Source: an uncultured bacterium (GTDB taxonomy: Bacteria > Verrucomicrobiota > Kiritimatiellia > CAIKKV01 > CAIJXV01). From it: a stretch of 64,000 bases of DNA. Numbering within the stretch: position 1 is the stretch's first letter; each line of letters starts with the position of its first letter. The stretch covers positions 1-64,000 of the forward strand of contig CAIJXV010000013.1 of assembly GCA_903824675.1 (NCBI GenBank). The letters are read 5' to 3'. The notes beneath the pieces are model-generated. The model was not told the DNA's origin, searched no databases, and worked only from the letters and a program-made list of their open reading frames with translations. Of the stretch, positions 1 to 8,146 are shown in pieces. A program made the position numbers and the translations under genes.

Positions 1-146
1 CTGCCCCCTTCACAGGTGGAACTCGCCTCAACCGGCTTCCTATACCCAAAACCACCGCATCAATGCCCGGTTTCGGATAGACTAAACGAGACCCCGGCGC
101 ATTTACCCTGCCAAAGTCTAATTCACTTTGTCCTTTGACCCGAAAA

Positions 147-896
147 TTAACCCCCCGCCCCCCCCTCGACCTCAAATTCGCACACCAGGGGCAAATGATC
201 GGAAAACATGACGTGGGGAACCTGTAAATTGGAAATCCGAATCTCCGGCGAATGCAGGATGAAATCCAGCTGCCGCCGCGGAGACCAGCTCGGATAGGTG
301 GGAGTCTCAACGGGTGTGGCATTCTTCAGCCGAGTGGCTTCGGTGAACAGCTCGATCTCCCGCGTTCCCCACAGGGCGTTGAAATCTCCGGCCACGATGC
401 AGGGCTTTTTAACCGCCTTGACCAACGCGCATAAATCCCGCAACTGGCCATGCCGGTGCCTGAATTTCAACGACAAATGCACGAGAAAAACCACCAGATT
501 ATCCAATTCCAACTCGATGACCAACCGCTTGATTCCCTGCGCAAAATAATGAAACCGCTCGCCTCGCACAGTATCCCGGGTCAAAAAGGCATTGCATTGC
601 TTGTTCCAAATCGGCAGGGAACGGATGATGGAGCCCTGGCCGTATTTCGTCGCGTAACAATGATAATGGCCCAATTCCCGGGCTATGACCGCCGCCTGAT
701 TCAGGCGGGAGGACCGGAAGGATCCACTGTCCACTTCGGTCAACGCGACAATATCCGGATTCTGGGCCTTGATGAACGCGGTAATCCGCGACAGATTGCG
801 TGTGGTCCGGCGCAAATACCCGCTCCCGGGAAACGGAAAATGAAAGCCGATTCCCGTCCCCGCACAGTACCGTAAATTATAAACCATCAAACGCAT
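147..896 (-). CDS. Endonuclease/exonuclease/phosphatase (EEP) family protein
   Basis: Predicted metal-dependent phosphodiesterase of the EEP (DNase I/AP endonuclease-like) fold; the substrate cannot be read from sequence. The family motifs appear in order: N7 in YNLR, catalytic Glu in TEVD (about E54), His in VHLSLKFRH (H140), AGDFNALWG (D171, N173), LDFIL (D211) and the C-terminal SDH (D233, H234). I start at position 896 because GGGAGG lies just upstream; the frame is open further upstream, to 947, but that would run into the preceding gene. No signal peptide is evident. It is the last gene of the lysS-lolC-lolD unit, 34 bp after lolD, so it is probably cotranscribed. Family assignment is secure, cellular role unknown. 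Confidence 0.85.
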   Translation of the reverse strand: MRLMVYNLRYCAGTGIGFHFPFPGSGYLRRTTRNLSRITAFIKAQNPDIVALTEVDSGSFRSSRLNQAAVIARELGHYHCYATKYGQGSIIRSLPIWNKQCNAFLTRDTVRGERFHYFAQGIKRLVIELELDNLVVFLVHLSLKFRHRHGQLRDLCALVKAVKKPCIVAGDFNALWGTREIELFTEATRLKNATPVETPTYPSWSPRRQLDFILHSPEIRISNLQVPHVMFSDHLPLVCEFEVEGGAGG

Positions 897-930
897 TGCC
901 TGCCTCCCAGCCACCCCTCCGCATCCGCCG

Positions 931-1620
931 TCACCCCGGAACCGCAATCAACCCGTCCACCATCCGGATCGTGCGACGACACCGGGCCGCCACCTGCTCG
1001 TTATGGGTCACCATGATGAGCGTGTGATGCCGGTCGGAGGTCAACTCAAACAGGCAATCCAACACCTGGAACCCGGTGTGGGTGTCGAGATTGCCCGTGG
1101 GCTCATCCGCCAGCACCACATCCGGTCCATTCATCAACGCCCGGGCTAAAGCCACCCGTTGTTGCTCGCCGCCCGACAATTCGGTCGGCCGATGCCCCCG
1201 GCGAGCAGCCAACCCCACCCGGTCGAGCAGGTCCTCGGCCCGGCGCCGCTCAACCGTCCGGCGCCGCCAACCGCCGGTTCGGATCAGAGCCGGCACCATT
1301 ACATTCTCCACAATATCCAGCTCCGGCAATAAATGGAAACCCTGAAATACAAACCCAATCCGTTCGGCACGGATCGCATTGCGCGCCGGGGGGGGCAGGG
1401 CATACAAATCCTGCCCCTCCAACATCACCCGTCCCGCCGTCGGTCGGTCCAAGCCCCCCAAAATGTGCAATAATGTGCTTTTTCCCGCTCCGCTCGGGCC
1501 CATGATAGCCACCGTTTCACCGGCGGCGATGCCGAGTGAAACCCCCTTTAAAACCTCCAGATCGGTCGACCCCATCCGGTAGGTTTTTCGCACCTCACTT
1601 GTTTCCAGAACCCAAGACAC
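931..1620 (-). CDS. lolD: Lipoprotein-releasing ABC transporter ATPase (LolD type)
   Basis: ATPase subunit of a MacB/LolCDE-type ABC transporter, expected to power release of outer-membrane lipoproteins from the inner membrane. Walker [10 protein letters not shown] (about residues 41-49), Q-loop VFQGF, signature [15 protein letters not shown], Walker B VVLADEP and switch His in MVTHN are all present. I choose a GTG start at 1620 because AGGAGG lies 5 nt upstream. An ATG at 1653 is also possible and would overlap the permease stop codon by 8 nt. It directly follows the cognate permease. The length of about 229 residues is typical of LolD. Distinguishing LolD from other MacB-class ATPases rests on the neighbour. 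Confidence 0.9.
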   Translation of the reverse strand: MSWVLETSEVRKTYRMGSTDLEVLKGVSLGIAAGETVAIMGPSGAGKSTLLHILGGLDRPTAGRVMLEGQDLYALPPPARNAIRAERIGFVFQGFHLLPELDIVENVMVPALIRTGGWRRRTVERRRAEDLLDRVGLAARRGHRPTELSGGEQQRVALARALMNGPDVVLADEPTGNLDTHTGFQVLDCLFELTSDRHHTLIMVTHNEQVAARCRRTIRMVDGLIAVPG

Positions 1621-1645
1621 AACGCCTCCTTGTCCCCATCCCTGA

Positions 1646-2872
1646 TTATTCATTGCGCAGAGCCTGAACCGGATCCAACCGGGCCGCCCGATGCGCCGGA
1701 ATCAGGCCGGCCAGGGTACAGATGATAATCACTGAAAACGCTACAATGGCCACATCGCTACCTGACGTTTTAGCCGGAATCTCCGTCAGGCGGTAGAGTT
1801 CCTTGGGGAACAACTCCAGGTGAAAGGTGTCGGACAGCCAGTGCATCAAATGATTGCGTTCGTGCAGAATGTACAGCCCGGTCAGAATCCCGGCCCCGGT
1901 CCCCACCATGCCTTGCAACCAACCCTGCCAGAAAAACACCCCGGTTATGGTCCGGTTGGAACAGCCCATCGCCTTTAATAGGCCGATCTCGCGCGTCTTC
2001 TGGATCGTTACGGTAATCAGGGTATTGGTGATCCCGAAGGCCGCCACCACGGCAATGAAAATCAGCAAAAAAAACATCATGTTCTTTTCGACCCGCAACG
2101 CGCTGAAGAGCTGGCGGTTCTGGTCGATCCACGTCTCCACCCACCAATCCGGCCCCAGTTTCCGGCGGATCTCGGTCGCGGCCTGATACGCCCGGTAGGG
2201 ATCACGTACCATCACCCGCAGGGTCAGGGCCTCCGTCTCCAGTCCGTTCAACTCCTGAGCCATCGCCAACGAGGTCAGCAAAAACCCCATATCGTATTCC
2301 CACATCCCCACCTCGAAAATCCCCCGGACCACGAGTTCTTCGGGCAGGTGGATTTCGTCTTTCGACATGAAGGAGCGGGGCGCATTCACCAGCAGGGTGT
2401 CGCCCGGCCGGACCCCCATCCGTTCCGCCAGGTCCTTCCCGATCACCACCCCGTTATCGCTGAGATCAAAAACCCCGCGCACCATCGAAGTGGGAATCGC
2501 GCTGACGCCCCGCTCCAATTGGGGATCGACCCCGCGCAGAACCGGCGTGTAAATCCGCCCCTGATGCTGGATCACCACCGGACCTTCGATCGTCGGCGCC
2601 GCCGCCACAACCTCCGGTACGGCACACACCGCCCGCATCGTGGCCGCGACATCGTCGATCCCTTCGCGCCGCGCCACGGTCACATGGGCATTGAAGCCCA
2701 AAATCTTCTCGCGCCACATCTCATCGAATCCGCTCATGACCGACAGCACGATGATTAGAACCGCCACCCCCAGCAAAACCCCCAGCACGGAAATAATCGT
2801 GATCACCGAAAAATAGGACCGTTTCGGCTTCAGATATTTGAGGGCTAAAAACAACGAAAAGGGCAACATCAT
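1646..2872 (-). CDS. lolC: Lipoprotein-releasing system permease (LolC/LolE type)
   Basis: Inner-membrane permease of the LolCDE/FtsX-MacB family, which extracts lipoproteins for transfer to the LolA chaperone. The 408 residues show the usual layout: one N-terminal membrane segment (about 20-42), a large periplasmic domain, then three membrane segments (about 268-300, 315-340, 372-398). The TREIGLLKAMG coupling motif between the second and third segments is typical. GGAGAG precedes the ATGATG start. It lies 18 bp after lysS and overlaps or abuts lolD. Only one permease gene is present, so the complex may use a homodimer, as in other non-enterobacterial Lol systems; this is inference. Confidence 0.9.
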   Translation of the reverse strand: MMLPFSLFLALKYLKPKRSYFSVITIISVLGVLLGVAVLIIVLSVMSGFDEMWREKILGFNAHVTVARREGIDDVAATMRAVCAVPEVVAAAPTIEGPVVIQHQGRIYTPVLRGVDPQLERGVSAIPTSMVRGVFDLSDNGVVIGKDLAERMGVRPGDTLLVNAPRSFMSKDEIHLPEELVVRGIFEVGMWEYDMGFLLTSLAMAQELNGLETEALTLRVMVRDPYRAYQAATEIRRKLGPDWWVETWIDQNRQLFSALRVEKNMMFFLLIFIAVVAAFGITNTLITVTIQKTREIGLLKAMGCSNRTITGVFFWQGWLQGMVGTGAGILTGLYILHERNHLMHWLSDTFHLELFPKELYRLTEIPAKTSGSDVAIVAFSVIIICTLAGLIPAHRAARLDPVQALRNE

Positions 2873-2890
2873 GCAAAGCTCTCCACCCGG

Positions 2891-4327
2891 TTATTCGCGG
2901 GGCTTCAGTTGCGGAAAGAGAATCACATCCCGGATCGCTTCCTGCGCGAAAAGCGTCATCGCGAGGCGGTCAATCCCGATCCCCATTCCCCCCGCCGGGG
3001 GCATGCCATGTTCCAGCGCCAACTGGAAATCCTCATCGATCGTCTGGCGTTCCGTCCCCGCCTGTTCCTCAAAACGCCGGCGCTGCTCCAGCGGATCGTT
3101 GAGCTCGGAATACGCCGGAGCGATCTCCTTGCCACCGATCACCAGTTCAAACACATCCACCAGGCTGGGATCGTCGGCGCAACGGCGGGCCAGAGGGACC
3201 AGTTGGGCCGGCAGGCGGGTTACAAACGTCGGATTGCGCAAACTCTTTTCAATCAGTTTCTCGTACACTTCATGGCTGATCTCCAGATGCGTCCAGCCCG
3301 GCTCCGGGTTTACCCCCGCCGCCGTCGCCCGCGCCGCGGCCGCCGCCGGGTCCAGCTCATACCAATCGGCGCCCATCCGTTCCCGAATCAACTCGCGGTA
3401 GGGCGCTTCGCGCCAGGGAAGCGTCAGGTCGATCGCGGTTTCGCCTTCCCCGACTTTCAGGGTTCCGCAGACTTTTTCCGCCACGGTCGTAATCAAGCCG
3501 GTGACCAGCTCTTTCATGGTCCGGACGTCCCCATAGGCCTCATACATCTCGATCATCGTGAATTCCGGGTTGTGCGTCCGCGACAATCCCTCATTCCGAA
3601 AATTACGGTTCAACTCAAAAACCTTGTCATATCCGCCCACCAGCAACCGCTTGAGATACAATTCGGGCGCAATCCGCAAATACATATCCGCATCCAGGGC
3701 ATGGTAGCGGGTCACAAACGGCCGCGCGGCCGCCCCCCCCGCCTGAGGCTGCATCATGGGCGTCTCCACCTCCATATACCCCCGATCCGCCAGGTAGGTG
3801 CGAATCTCGCGAATCATCCGCGTCCGCTGGTCGAACAACGTGCGCACCTCCGGATTCACCAGCAGGTCGAGATATCGTTGGCGATATCGCGCATCGGTGT
3901 CGCGCAATCCATGCCATTTTTCAGGCAACGGCCGCAGGGCCTTGGACAGCAGGGTCCATCGCGCAACCTTTAAGGTCGGCTCGCCCGTCCGCGTCACAAA
4001 CAGGGTCCCTTCCACCCCGACATGATCGCCCAGATCGACATATTTAAAGGCTTCGAACGGGGCATCGCCCAGATGGTTTTTCTGAATGTAGACCTGGAAC
4101 CGGTCGGACCCATCGCGGAGATCCACAAAAATACTCTTGCCCATATCGCGGAGCATCATCACCCGCCCTGCGGCGCGGACTTCCAGATTTTCAACAAATG
4201 CGGCGCGAATATCCGCCAGTCGCCCGGTACGGGGAAACACCCCTCCGTAGGCGGGATACCCCAACGATTCGAGTTTTTGCAGGTTGTTCAGTCGCTGTTG
4301 CCGGAATTCATCATTCGTTTCAGTCAT
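2891..4327 (-). CDS. lysS: Lysyl-tRNA synthetase, class II
   Basis: Charges tRNA-Lys with lysine. An N-terminal OB-fold anticodon-binding domain (AAGRVMMLRDMGKSIF region) precedes the class II catalytic core. Motif 2 is FRNEGLSRTHNPEFTMIEMYEAY and motif 3 is GMGIGIDRLAMTL near the C-terminus. The length of 478 residues is normal. I start at the ATG at 4327; a TTG in frame 18 nt upstream (4345) is possible but weaker. It heads the minus-strand unit with lolC, lolD and the EEP gene. The upstream region carries a TATAAA box (4367-4372) and then a REP-like repeat. Confidence 0.97.
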   Translation of the reverse strand: MTETNDEFRQQRLNNLQKLESLGYPAYGGVFPRTGRLADIRAAFVENLEVRAAGRVMMLRDMGKSIFVDLRDGSDRFQVYIQKNHLGDAPFEAFKYVDLGDHVGVEGTLFVTRTGEPTLKVARWTLLSKALRPLPEKWHGLRDTDARYRQRYLDLLVNPEVRTLFDQRTRMIREIRTYLADRGYMEVETPMMQPQAGGAAARPFVTRYHALDADMYLRIAPELYLKRLLVGGYDKVFELNRNFRNEGLSRTHNPEFTMIEMYEAYGDVRTMKELVTGLITTVAEKVCGTLKVGEGETAIDLTLPWREAPYRELIRERMGADWYELDPAAAAARATAAGVNPEPGWTHLEISHEVYEKLIEKSLRNPTFVTRLPAQLVPLARRCADDPSLVDVFELVIGGKEIAPAYSELNDPLEQRRRFEEQAGTERQTIDEDFQLALEHGMPPAGGMGIGIDRLAMTLFAQEAIRDVILFPQLKPRE

Positions 4328-4414
4328 GATCCTAAATCTCCCCAATAAACATCATCAATTTCTCAATTTATACCATTTCTGCGACGGATGCACGTTTTTC
4401 TATCGGGGTTCATA

Positions 4415-4440
4415 CGGCGCATCTGTGATTCGGTGCATCG
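4415..4440 (-). repeat. Degenerate copy of hairpin repeat A (inverted)
   Basis: On the minus strand this reads GCACCGAATC followed by ACAGATGCGCC, matching the loop and 3' arm of the hairpin repeats at 6306-6335 and 34250-34279. The 5' arm has decayed, so this copy would not fold well. It lies between the lysS promoter region and the split REP element. Confidence 0.6.
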
Positions 4441-4477
4441 AAAACGTTTATAAGGGCGTGTACACCAACCGTTTTCT

Positions 4478-4499
4478 ATTGATGTCGGCCCGCCCTTCT
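4478..4499. repeat. Left half of REP-like element B, interrupted by the IS110 element
   Basis: Nineteen bases (4478-4496) are identical to the reverse complement of the intact repeat at about 29.68-29.70 kb, ending in the CCCGCC arm of its hairpin. The other arm, GGCGGG, is found at 6186-6191, directly after the IS110 element. The two halves joined reproduce the intact repeat apart from a few loop bases. Confidence 0.75.
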
Positions 4500-4992
4500 A
4501 TGAGGATTCACGTCAACTATTTGTTTGGGGTTCTTTTCTTATGCTGTTGTTTTCATTCGTATCCTATTGTTGTTTTGCTATGGACCGTGCGGTGAGCCTG
4601 GCTCGGACCGACGGCCGCGCCGAGAATGGGCGCACCCCGCTCGTCGCAGGTGTGGCCGTCGCACGCCGAGCCGGGCGGCCGTTGCCCGGTGAACACCGAT
4701 TGTTCGGGCCAGATTCATTTTTTTATTCGGCAGTCGCATCCGAGGATGATTCGGCTGATGTGGGCTCCAAGCCACCTATGGCTGGACAACCTTCTATCCG
4801 TTAGGGCCGAAGCCCTGAACAAAATGCTGCATACGTCAAAAAGACTCATTCAGCCGAAATAACCAGGAAAAACAATCTCTGAAACCGGTGTGATGAGCAC
4901 CAAGGGCGGGCCCGTTTTCCTGAACATCCTTGTGAGACAACTTCACCGCCTTAAACTCCTTCTGGGTCGGCCCCCGGGCGGGGGTCGCGCCA
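4500..4992 (-). ncRNA. Candidate bridge (guide) RNA region of the IS110 element
   Basis: This is the long non-coding segment 3' of the transposase. IS110-family elements carry a structured guide RNA in one non-coding end; in IS1111-like members it lies downstream of the transposase. On the plus strand, 4902-4912 (AAGGGCGGGCC) is the exact reverse complement of 11 bases of the target flank at 4487-4497, as a target-binding loop would be. GC-rich potential stems surround it, for instance CCCCCGGGCGGGGG at 4971-4984. The exact RNA ends are not visible. An alternative is that the match is another REP fragment. Confidence 0.35.
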
Positions 4993-6099
4993 TTATGCTT
5001 TGAGAACCGCACCCTCCGGTACAAGGCCATATTCCAAGTACTTCCAGAGGGCCACGAGCAGTTTTCGGGCCACCGCAACGATGCCTTTACGCTTGGAACG
5101 GCTGGTCCCCCCGCGGACATATCGTTCGATAAACCAGTGAGTTAGGGCACTCTTCGGCTGCCATCGGACCCAATTCCAAGCCAATTCGATCATCGTCATG
5201 CGCACCCGTCCGCTACCCGCTTTACTGATTCCTTGCTCGCGCAACGTCTCGCCGCTATCAAAGGGGGTGCCGGTCAGTCCCGCAAACGATCCGAGGTGCT
5301 TGCGATTGGCGAAGGTCCGCCAGCCGAAGCACTCATGACTGAGCACCCAACTGCTCTGAGGCCCCACCGCCTTGAGACGCGACAACTTACGGGCCTTTTG
5401 TAAAGCTGGGGTCGGGGCTTGAGCCAAGGCGGCAACCTGATGCTTCTCAAGACCTTTAATCTGCTCTTCCACCAGACACAACCGTTGCTGTTCTCGTTTT
5501 AACTCGGTGATCCAAAGCTCAGGTAACGGCTTCCCCTCCCAGGTCTGCAATTGGTCGATCACCACCGTGGCCGGATTGCGGAGGTCAACCCCATGCAACA
5601 CGCCGATCGACTTCATCCGGGCCCGGTGTCCGGTGCGTTCTTTAACCAATCGCTCCCGCTCACGGTGAATCCGCATTTCAGATTCCTGCTCTTCACTGGG
5701 AACCCGGACGGTGGAAAAAGTCCCCCGTTCGCCCCACAGTTCCCGGCGCAACAGGAGCTTCAAAAGCTTGTGGGCATCCAGTCGATCCGTCTTCCGGGTG
5801 CGGGATCGCCGGGGCACCTCGATACTGGCCGGATCCATCACGTAGTTCTTAAATCCGTGCTTCTTCAACATTCGATCAATCCAAAACCCATCCCGCCCTG
5901 CTTCGTAACAGAACACCACGGGGGCGTCGACCGCCAAACCCAGTTTCTCTTTTGCCCAGACCACTTCTCGAAGTAACATCTCTTCCTGGCGCGCGGGCAG
6001 GGTTCGTTCCCGTTCCACGCTCCCTTCTCCGAAAACCAGCTTCCATTTTTTGTTGCTCAATTCCATCGCTACGAATAGACTTTTTTCTTGCAGGGACAT
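4993..6099 (-). CDS. IS110-family transposase
   Basis: Recombinase with an N-terminal RuvC-like DEDD domain and a C-terminal Transposase_20 domain. SRTRKTDRLDAHKLLKLL carries the later acidic residues of the N-terminal domain. GISKAGSGRVR in the C-terminal domain contains the Ser expected to be the nucleophile. The first acidic position is Glu (FVAMELSNKKW) rather than the Asp seen in many family members. I start at 6099 because AAGGAGG lies about 8 nt upstream; the frame stays open to 6174 but that extension has no family match that I recognise. The 368 residues are intact, so the element may be active. Confidence 0.92.
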   Translation of the reverse strand: MSLQEKSLFVAMELSNKKWKLVFGEGSVERERTLPARQEEMLLREVVWAKEKLGLAVDAPVVFCYEAGRDGFWIDRMLKKHGFKNYVMDPASIEVPRRSRTRKTDRLDAHKLLKLLLRRELWGERGTFSTVRVPSEEQESEMRIHRERERLVKERTGHRARMKSIGVLHGVDLRNPATVVIDQLQTWEGKPLPELWITELKREQQRLCLVEEQIKGLEKHQVAALAQAPTPALQKARKLSRLKAVGPQSSWVLSHECFGWRTFANRKHLGSFAGLTGTPFDSGETLREQGISKAGSGRVRMTMIELAWNWVRWQPKSALTHWFIERYVRGGTSRSKRKGIVAVARKLLVALWKYLEYGLVPEGAVLKA

Positions 6100-6174
6100 G
6101 ACTCCGCCTCCTTGGGTTGATGGTTTATATAACAACACACCCTTCAACTTTAATGGTTGATCATGTCCCTGCAT
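6091..6174. repeat. 10-bp inverted repeat flanking the transposase start
   Basis: CAGGGACATG at 6091-6100 and its exact reverse complement at 6165-6174 enclose 64 bp that include the ribosome binding site. The inner arm covers the ATG of the transposase. It could be a subterminal recognition repeat, or an mRNA stem that limits translation. Confidence 0.5.
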
Positions 6175-6179
6175 AGTAT

Positions 6180-6252
6180 CTCTGTGGCGGGCGTCTGAAG
6201 ATGAAGCGGGCTGGATCCGCTGACGCCGGGCGCTGAGGCCCGGCCTACACCA
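6180..6252. repeat. Right half of REP-like element B
   Basis: Contains GGCGGGCGTCT (6186-6196), the second arm of the hairpin split by the insertion. It is followed by a second palindrome, GCCGGGC to GGCCCGGC, ending CCTACACC near 6250. In reverse orientation it aligns with 29625-29680, with small indels between the two palindromes. Confidence 0.7.
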
Positions 6253-6262
6253 ACGGGGAATC

Positions 6263-6335
6263 GGGTTGTGGGCGAAGCCCCACCAAGGTGTTAATTAAGG
6301 GAATAGGCGAATTTGCACCGAATCGCAAATGCGCC
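6263..6335 (+). repeat. Repeat A, copy 1: conserved 20-mer plus hairpin
   Basis: The 20-mer at 6263-6282 is identical to 34205-34224. About 20 bp later lies a hairpin at 6306-6335: arms GGCGAATTTGC and GCAAATGCGCC with one A-G mismatch, enclosing the loop ACCGAATC. The same arrangement recurs at 34205-34279. It sits in the 277-bp gap before the lipoprotein gene. Confidence 0.75.
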
Positions 6336-6451
6336 CGTTCACAACGGATCTTCAATTTAAGATTGACGCCCCCGCGTCAACGGCCTACAAATTAAGACCG
6401 ATCTTGAAGATAACAGTCGCGGGGTGATCCCGAACGAAAAGGCGGTGTGTC

Positions 6452-6862
6452 ATGAAAAAAGTCATCGGTCTTCTGCTGGGTGTCGCCGGTTTGGTCATTC
6501 TATCAGGATGTGCTGGCGTGTGGGCTCCTCCGCCCGGAGGCGCACAACCGGCCATGATCCTGACTGAAACCACCTATCCCTCCATGTACCAGGCCCCCGC
6601 CGTTAAATTTAATTTCGACCGCAGTGACATCGAAATCCTCGGCCCCGTCAGCGCCACTTCCGAAAGCCAGTCCATCCTGGGCATCCTCTGCCAGGGCGAC
6701 AACGGCTATGGAACCTTGATGCGCGCCGCCAAAGCCGCCTATCCGACTTGCGATGGCGTCATGAACATCATGTGGGATACCCATTACAATTGCATCTGCC
6801 TCGGGATCATCACCAAGGTCAAATCCAATGTGGACGGCGTGGCTTTCCGGTATAAGAAATAA
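6452..6862 (+). CDS. TRL-like family lipoprotein
   Basis: Small exported lipoprotein of 136 residues. The signal peptide ends in the lipobox ILSGC (Cys about residue 20). The mature part resembles the TRL-like family: a variable N-terminal half, then SILGILCQGDNGYGTLMRAAKAA and a C-terminal LGIITKVKSNVDGVAF segment. It probably sits on the inner face of the outer membrane or in the periplasm; function unknown. It is monocistronic between the repeat cluster and a convergent gene. AAAGGCGG precedes the ATG. Confidence 0.7.
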   Translation: MKKVIGLLLGVAGLVILSGCAGVWAPPPGGAQPAMILTETTYPSMYQAPAVKFNFDRSDIEILGPVSATSESQSILGILCQGDNGYGTLMRAAKAAYPTCDGVMNIMWDTHYNCICLGIITKVKSNVDGVAFRYKK

Positions 6863-6989
6863 GGCCGGCAGTCGGAAGCAGGACTAAGGCGCCTCCTGCG
6901 ATAACCCAGGGTTCGGGGTTCAGGTCGGAACGCATTCGGATTCCCGTCACACAGGCCTGAACCCGCCTCCGTTCCTGCTCCCCCCCTCC

Positions 6990-7985
6990 TCACCCCCCCT
7001 TCACCGCGGCATCGATCATCACCAACTCGTCGGAAGTGAACCCGGTGTTTTTCAAGGCGCCCACCGCGTCCTCGATCTGCTCCACCCGACTGGCCCCGAT
7101 CAGGGCGGAGGTCATCCCGCCATGGCGCAACACCCAGGCCAGCGCCATCTGCGCCAGGCTCTGTCCGCGGGCCCGCGCCAATTCGTTCAACCGGGCCACA
7201 ATGGCCAGGGTTTCGGCGGTAATATGGGCCGGCTTTAAAAACCCATGCGGCTTCGCCGCCCGGGATCCTTCGGGTATGCCATTCAAATATTTATCCGTCA
7301 ACAACCCCTGCGCCAACGGACAGAACCCGATGCACCCGATGCCTTCTTTCTCCAGTACCCCCAGCAGATCCGGCTCGATCCACCGGTTTATCAGATTATA
7401 ACTCGGTTGGTGAATCAAACAGGGCGTTCCCAAATTGCGCAAGATTCGGGCGGCGGACCGGGTCAATTCCGCCGGATAACTGGAAATCCCCACATAAAGG
7501 GCTCGCCCGCTCCGGACGATATAATCCAACGCCCCCAGGGTCTCCTCCAGGGGAGTATCGGGATCCGGCCGGTGGTGATAGAAAATATCCACATAATCCA
7601 CGCCCATGCGCTTTAAACTCTGATCCAGACTGGACACCAGGTATTTGCGCGACCCCCACTCACCATAGGGCCCCGGCCACATCAGATACCCGGCCTTGGT
7701 CGAGAGGATCAATTCATCCCGCCAGGGCTTTAGATCATTTTTAAAAATCCGACCGAAATTCTCCTCGGCCGAGCCGGGGGGCGGTCCATAATTATTGGCC
7801 AGATCAAAATGGGTGATGCCCAGATCGAAAGCGCGAAGGGCCATCTTGCGGCTGTTTTCGAAGACATCGACCCCGCCGAAATTATGCCACAACCCCAGCG
7901 AAATCGCCGGCAACTTCACCCCGCTGTGTCCACATCGATTGTACCGCATTGCAGCATAGCGCGAATCCAGCGGTTGATAGCTCAT
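6990..7985 (-). CDS. Aldo/keto reductase (YghZ-like)
   Basis: NADPH-dependent reductase with a TIM-barrel fold. The family motifs are visible: FDLANNYGPPPGSAEENFG (catalytic Asp and Tyr region), ILSTKAGY (Lys), FYHHRPDPDTPLEETL (His), and the C-terminal ALIGASRVEQIEDAV nucleotide-binding stretch. It most resembles the L-glyceraldehyde-3-phosphate reductase (YghZ) subgroup, with its long DPDTPLEETLGALDYIVRSGRALYVGISSY segment. The start at 7985 is chosen for the GGAGG upstream; the frame is open to 8066. It appears monocistronic. Confidence 0.9.
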   Translation of the reverse strand: MSYQPLDSRYAAMRYNRCGHSGVKLPAISLGLWHNFGGVDVFENSRKMALRAFDLGITHFDLANNYGPPPGSAEENFGRIFKNDLKPWRDELILSTKAGYLMWPGPYGEWGSRKYLVSSLDQSLKRMGVDYVDIFYHHRPDPDTPLEETLGALDYIVRSGRALYVGISSYPAELTRSAARILRNLGTPCLIHQPSYNLINRWIEPDLLGVLEKEGIGCIGFCPLAQGLLTDKYLNGIPEGSRAAKPHGFLKPAHITAETLAIVARLNELARARGQSLAQMALAWVLRHGGMTSALIGASRVEQIEDAVGALKNTGFTSDELVMIDAAVKGG

Positions 7986-8146
7986 ATAGACCTCCGGAAA
8001 ATATCCGATTGAATAACACCTGCTAAGGATGACGAAAAGGATGACGGGGCCCGGCTGGAAAGTCAAGGTTTAGCATTGACGCAACTCCCGCAGGACTTAT
8101 GATTTCCACCGACATGAGCCAACCCCATTATGGCCGCTAAAGAAGC

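Larger units (their letters stand above)
4500..6181 (-). mobile_element. IS110-family insertion sequence
   Basis: About 1.68 kb, oriented with the transposase on the minus strand. The ends were placed by comparison with the uninterrupted repeat at 29.6 kb: the left flank ends CCCTTCT (4499) and the right flank begins CTCTGTGG (6180). A CT dinucleotide is present at both junctions, compatible with the CT core used by IS621-type elements. No terminal inverted repeats are apparent, as usual for IS110. Roughly 490 bp lie 3' of the transposase and only about 80 bp lie 5' of it. The end positions carry an uncertainty of a few bases because of the repeated CT. Confidence 0.75.

Noticed and set aside
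4993-6174. Longer 393-residue reading of the transposase starting at 6174
   Set aside because: The added 25 residues do not resemble IS110 proteins, and AAGGAGG lies just before the ATG at 6099.
6878-6899. Terminator after the TRL-like lipoprotein gene (GCAGGA/TCCTGC stem)
   Set aside because: The stem is short and lacks a T-run on either strand.
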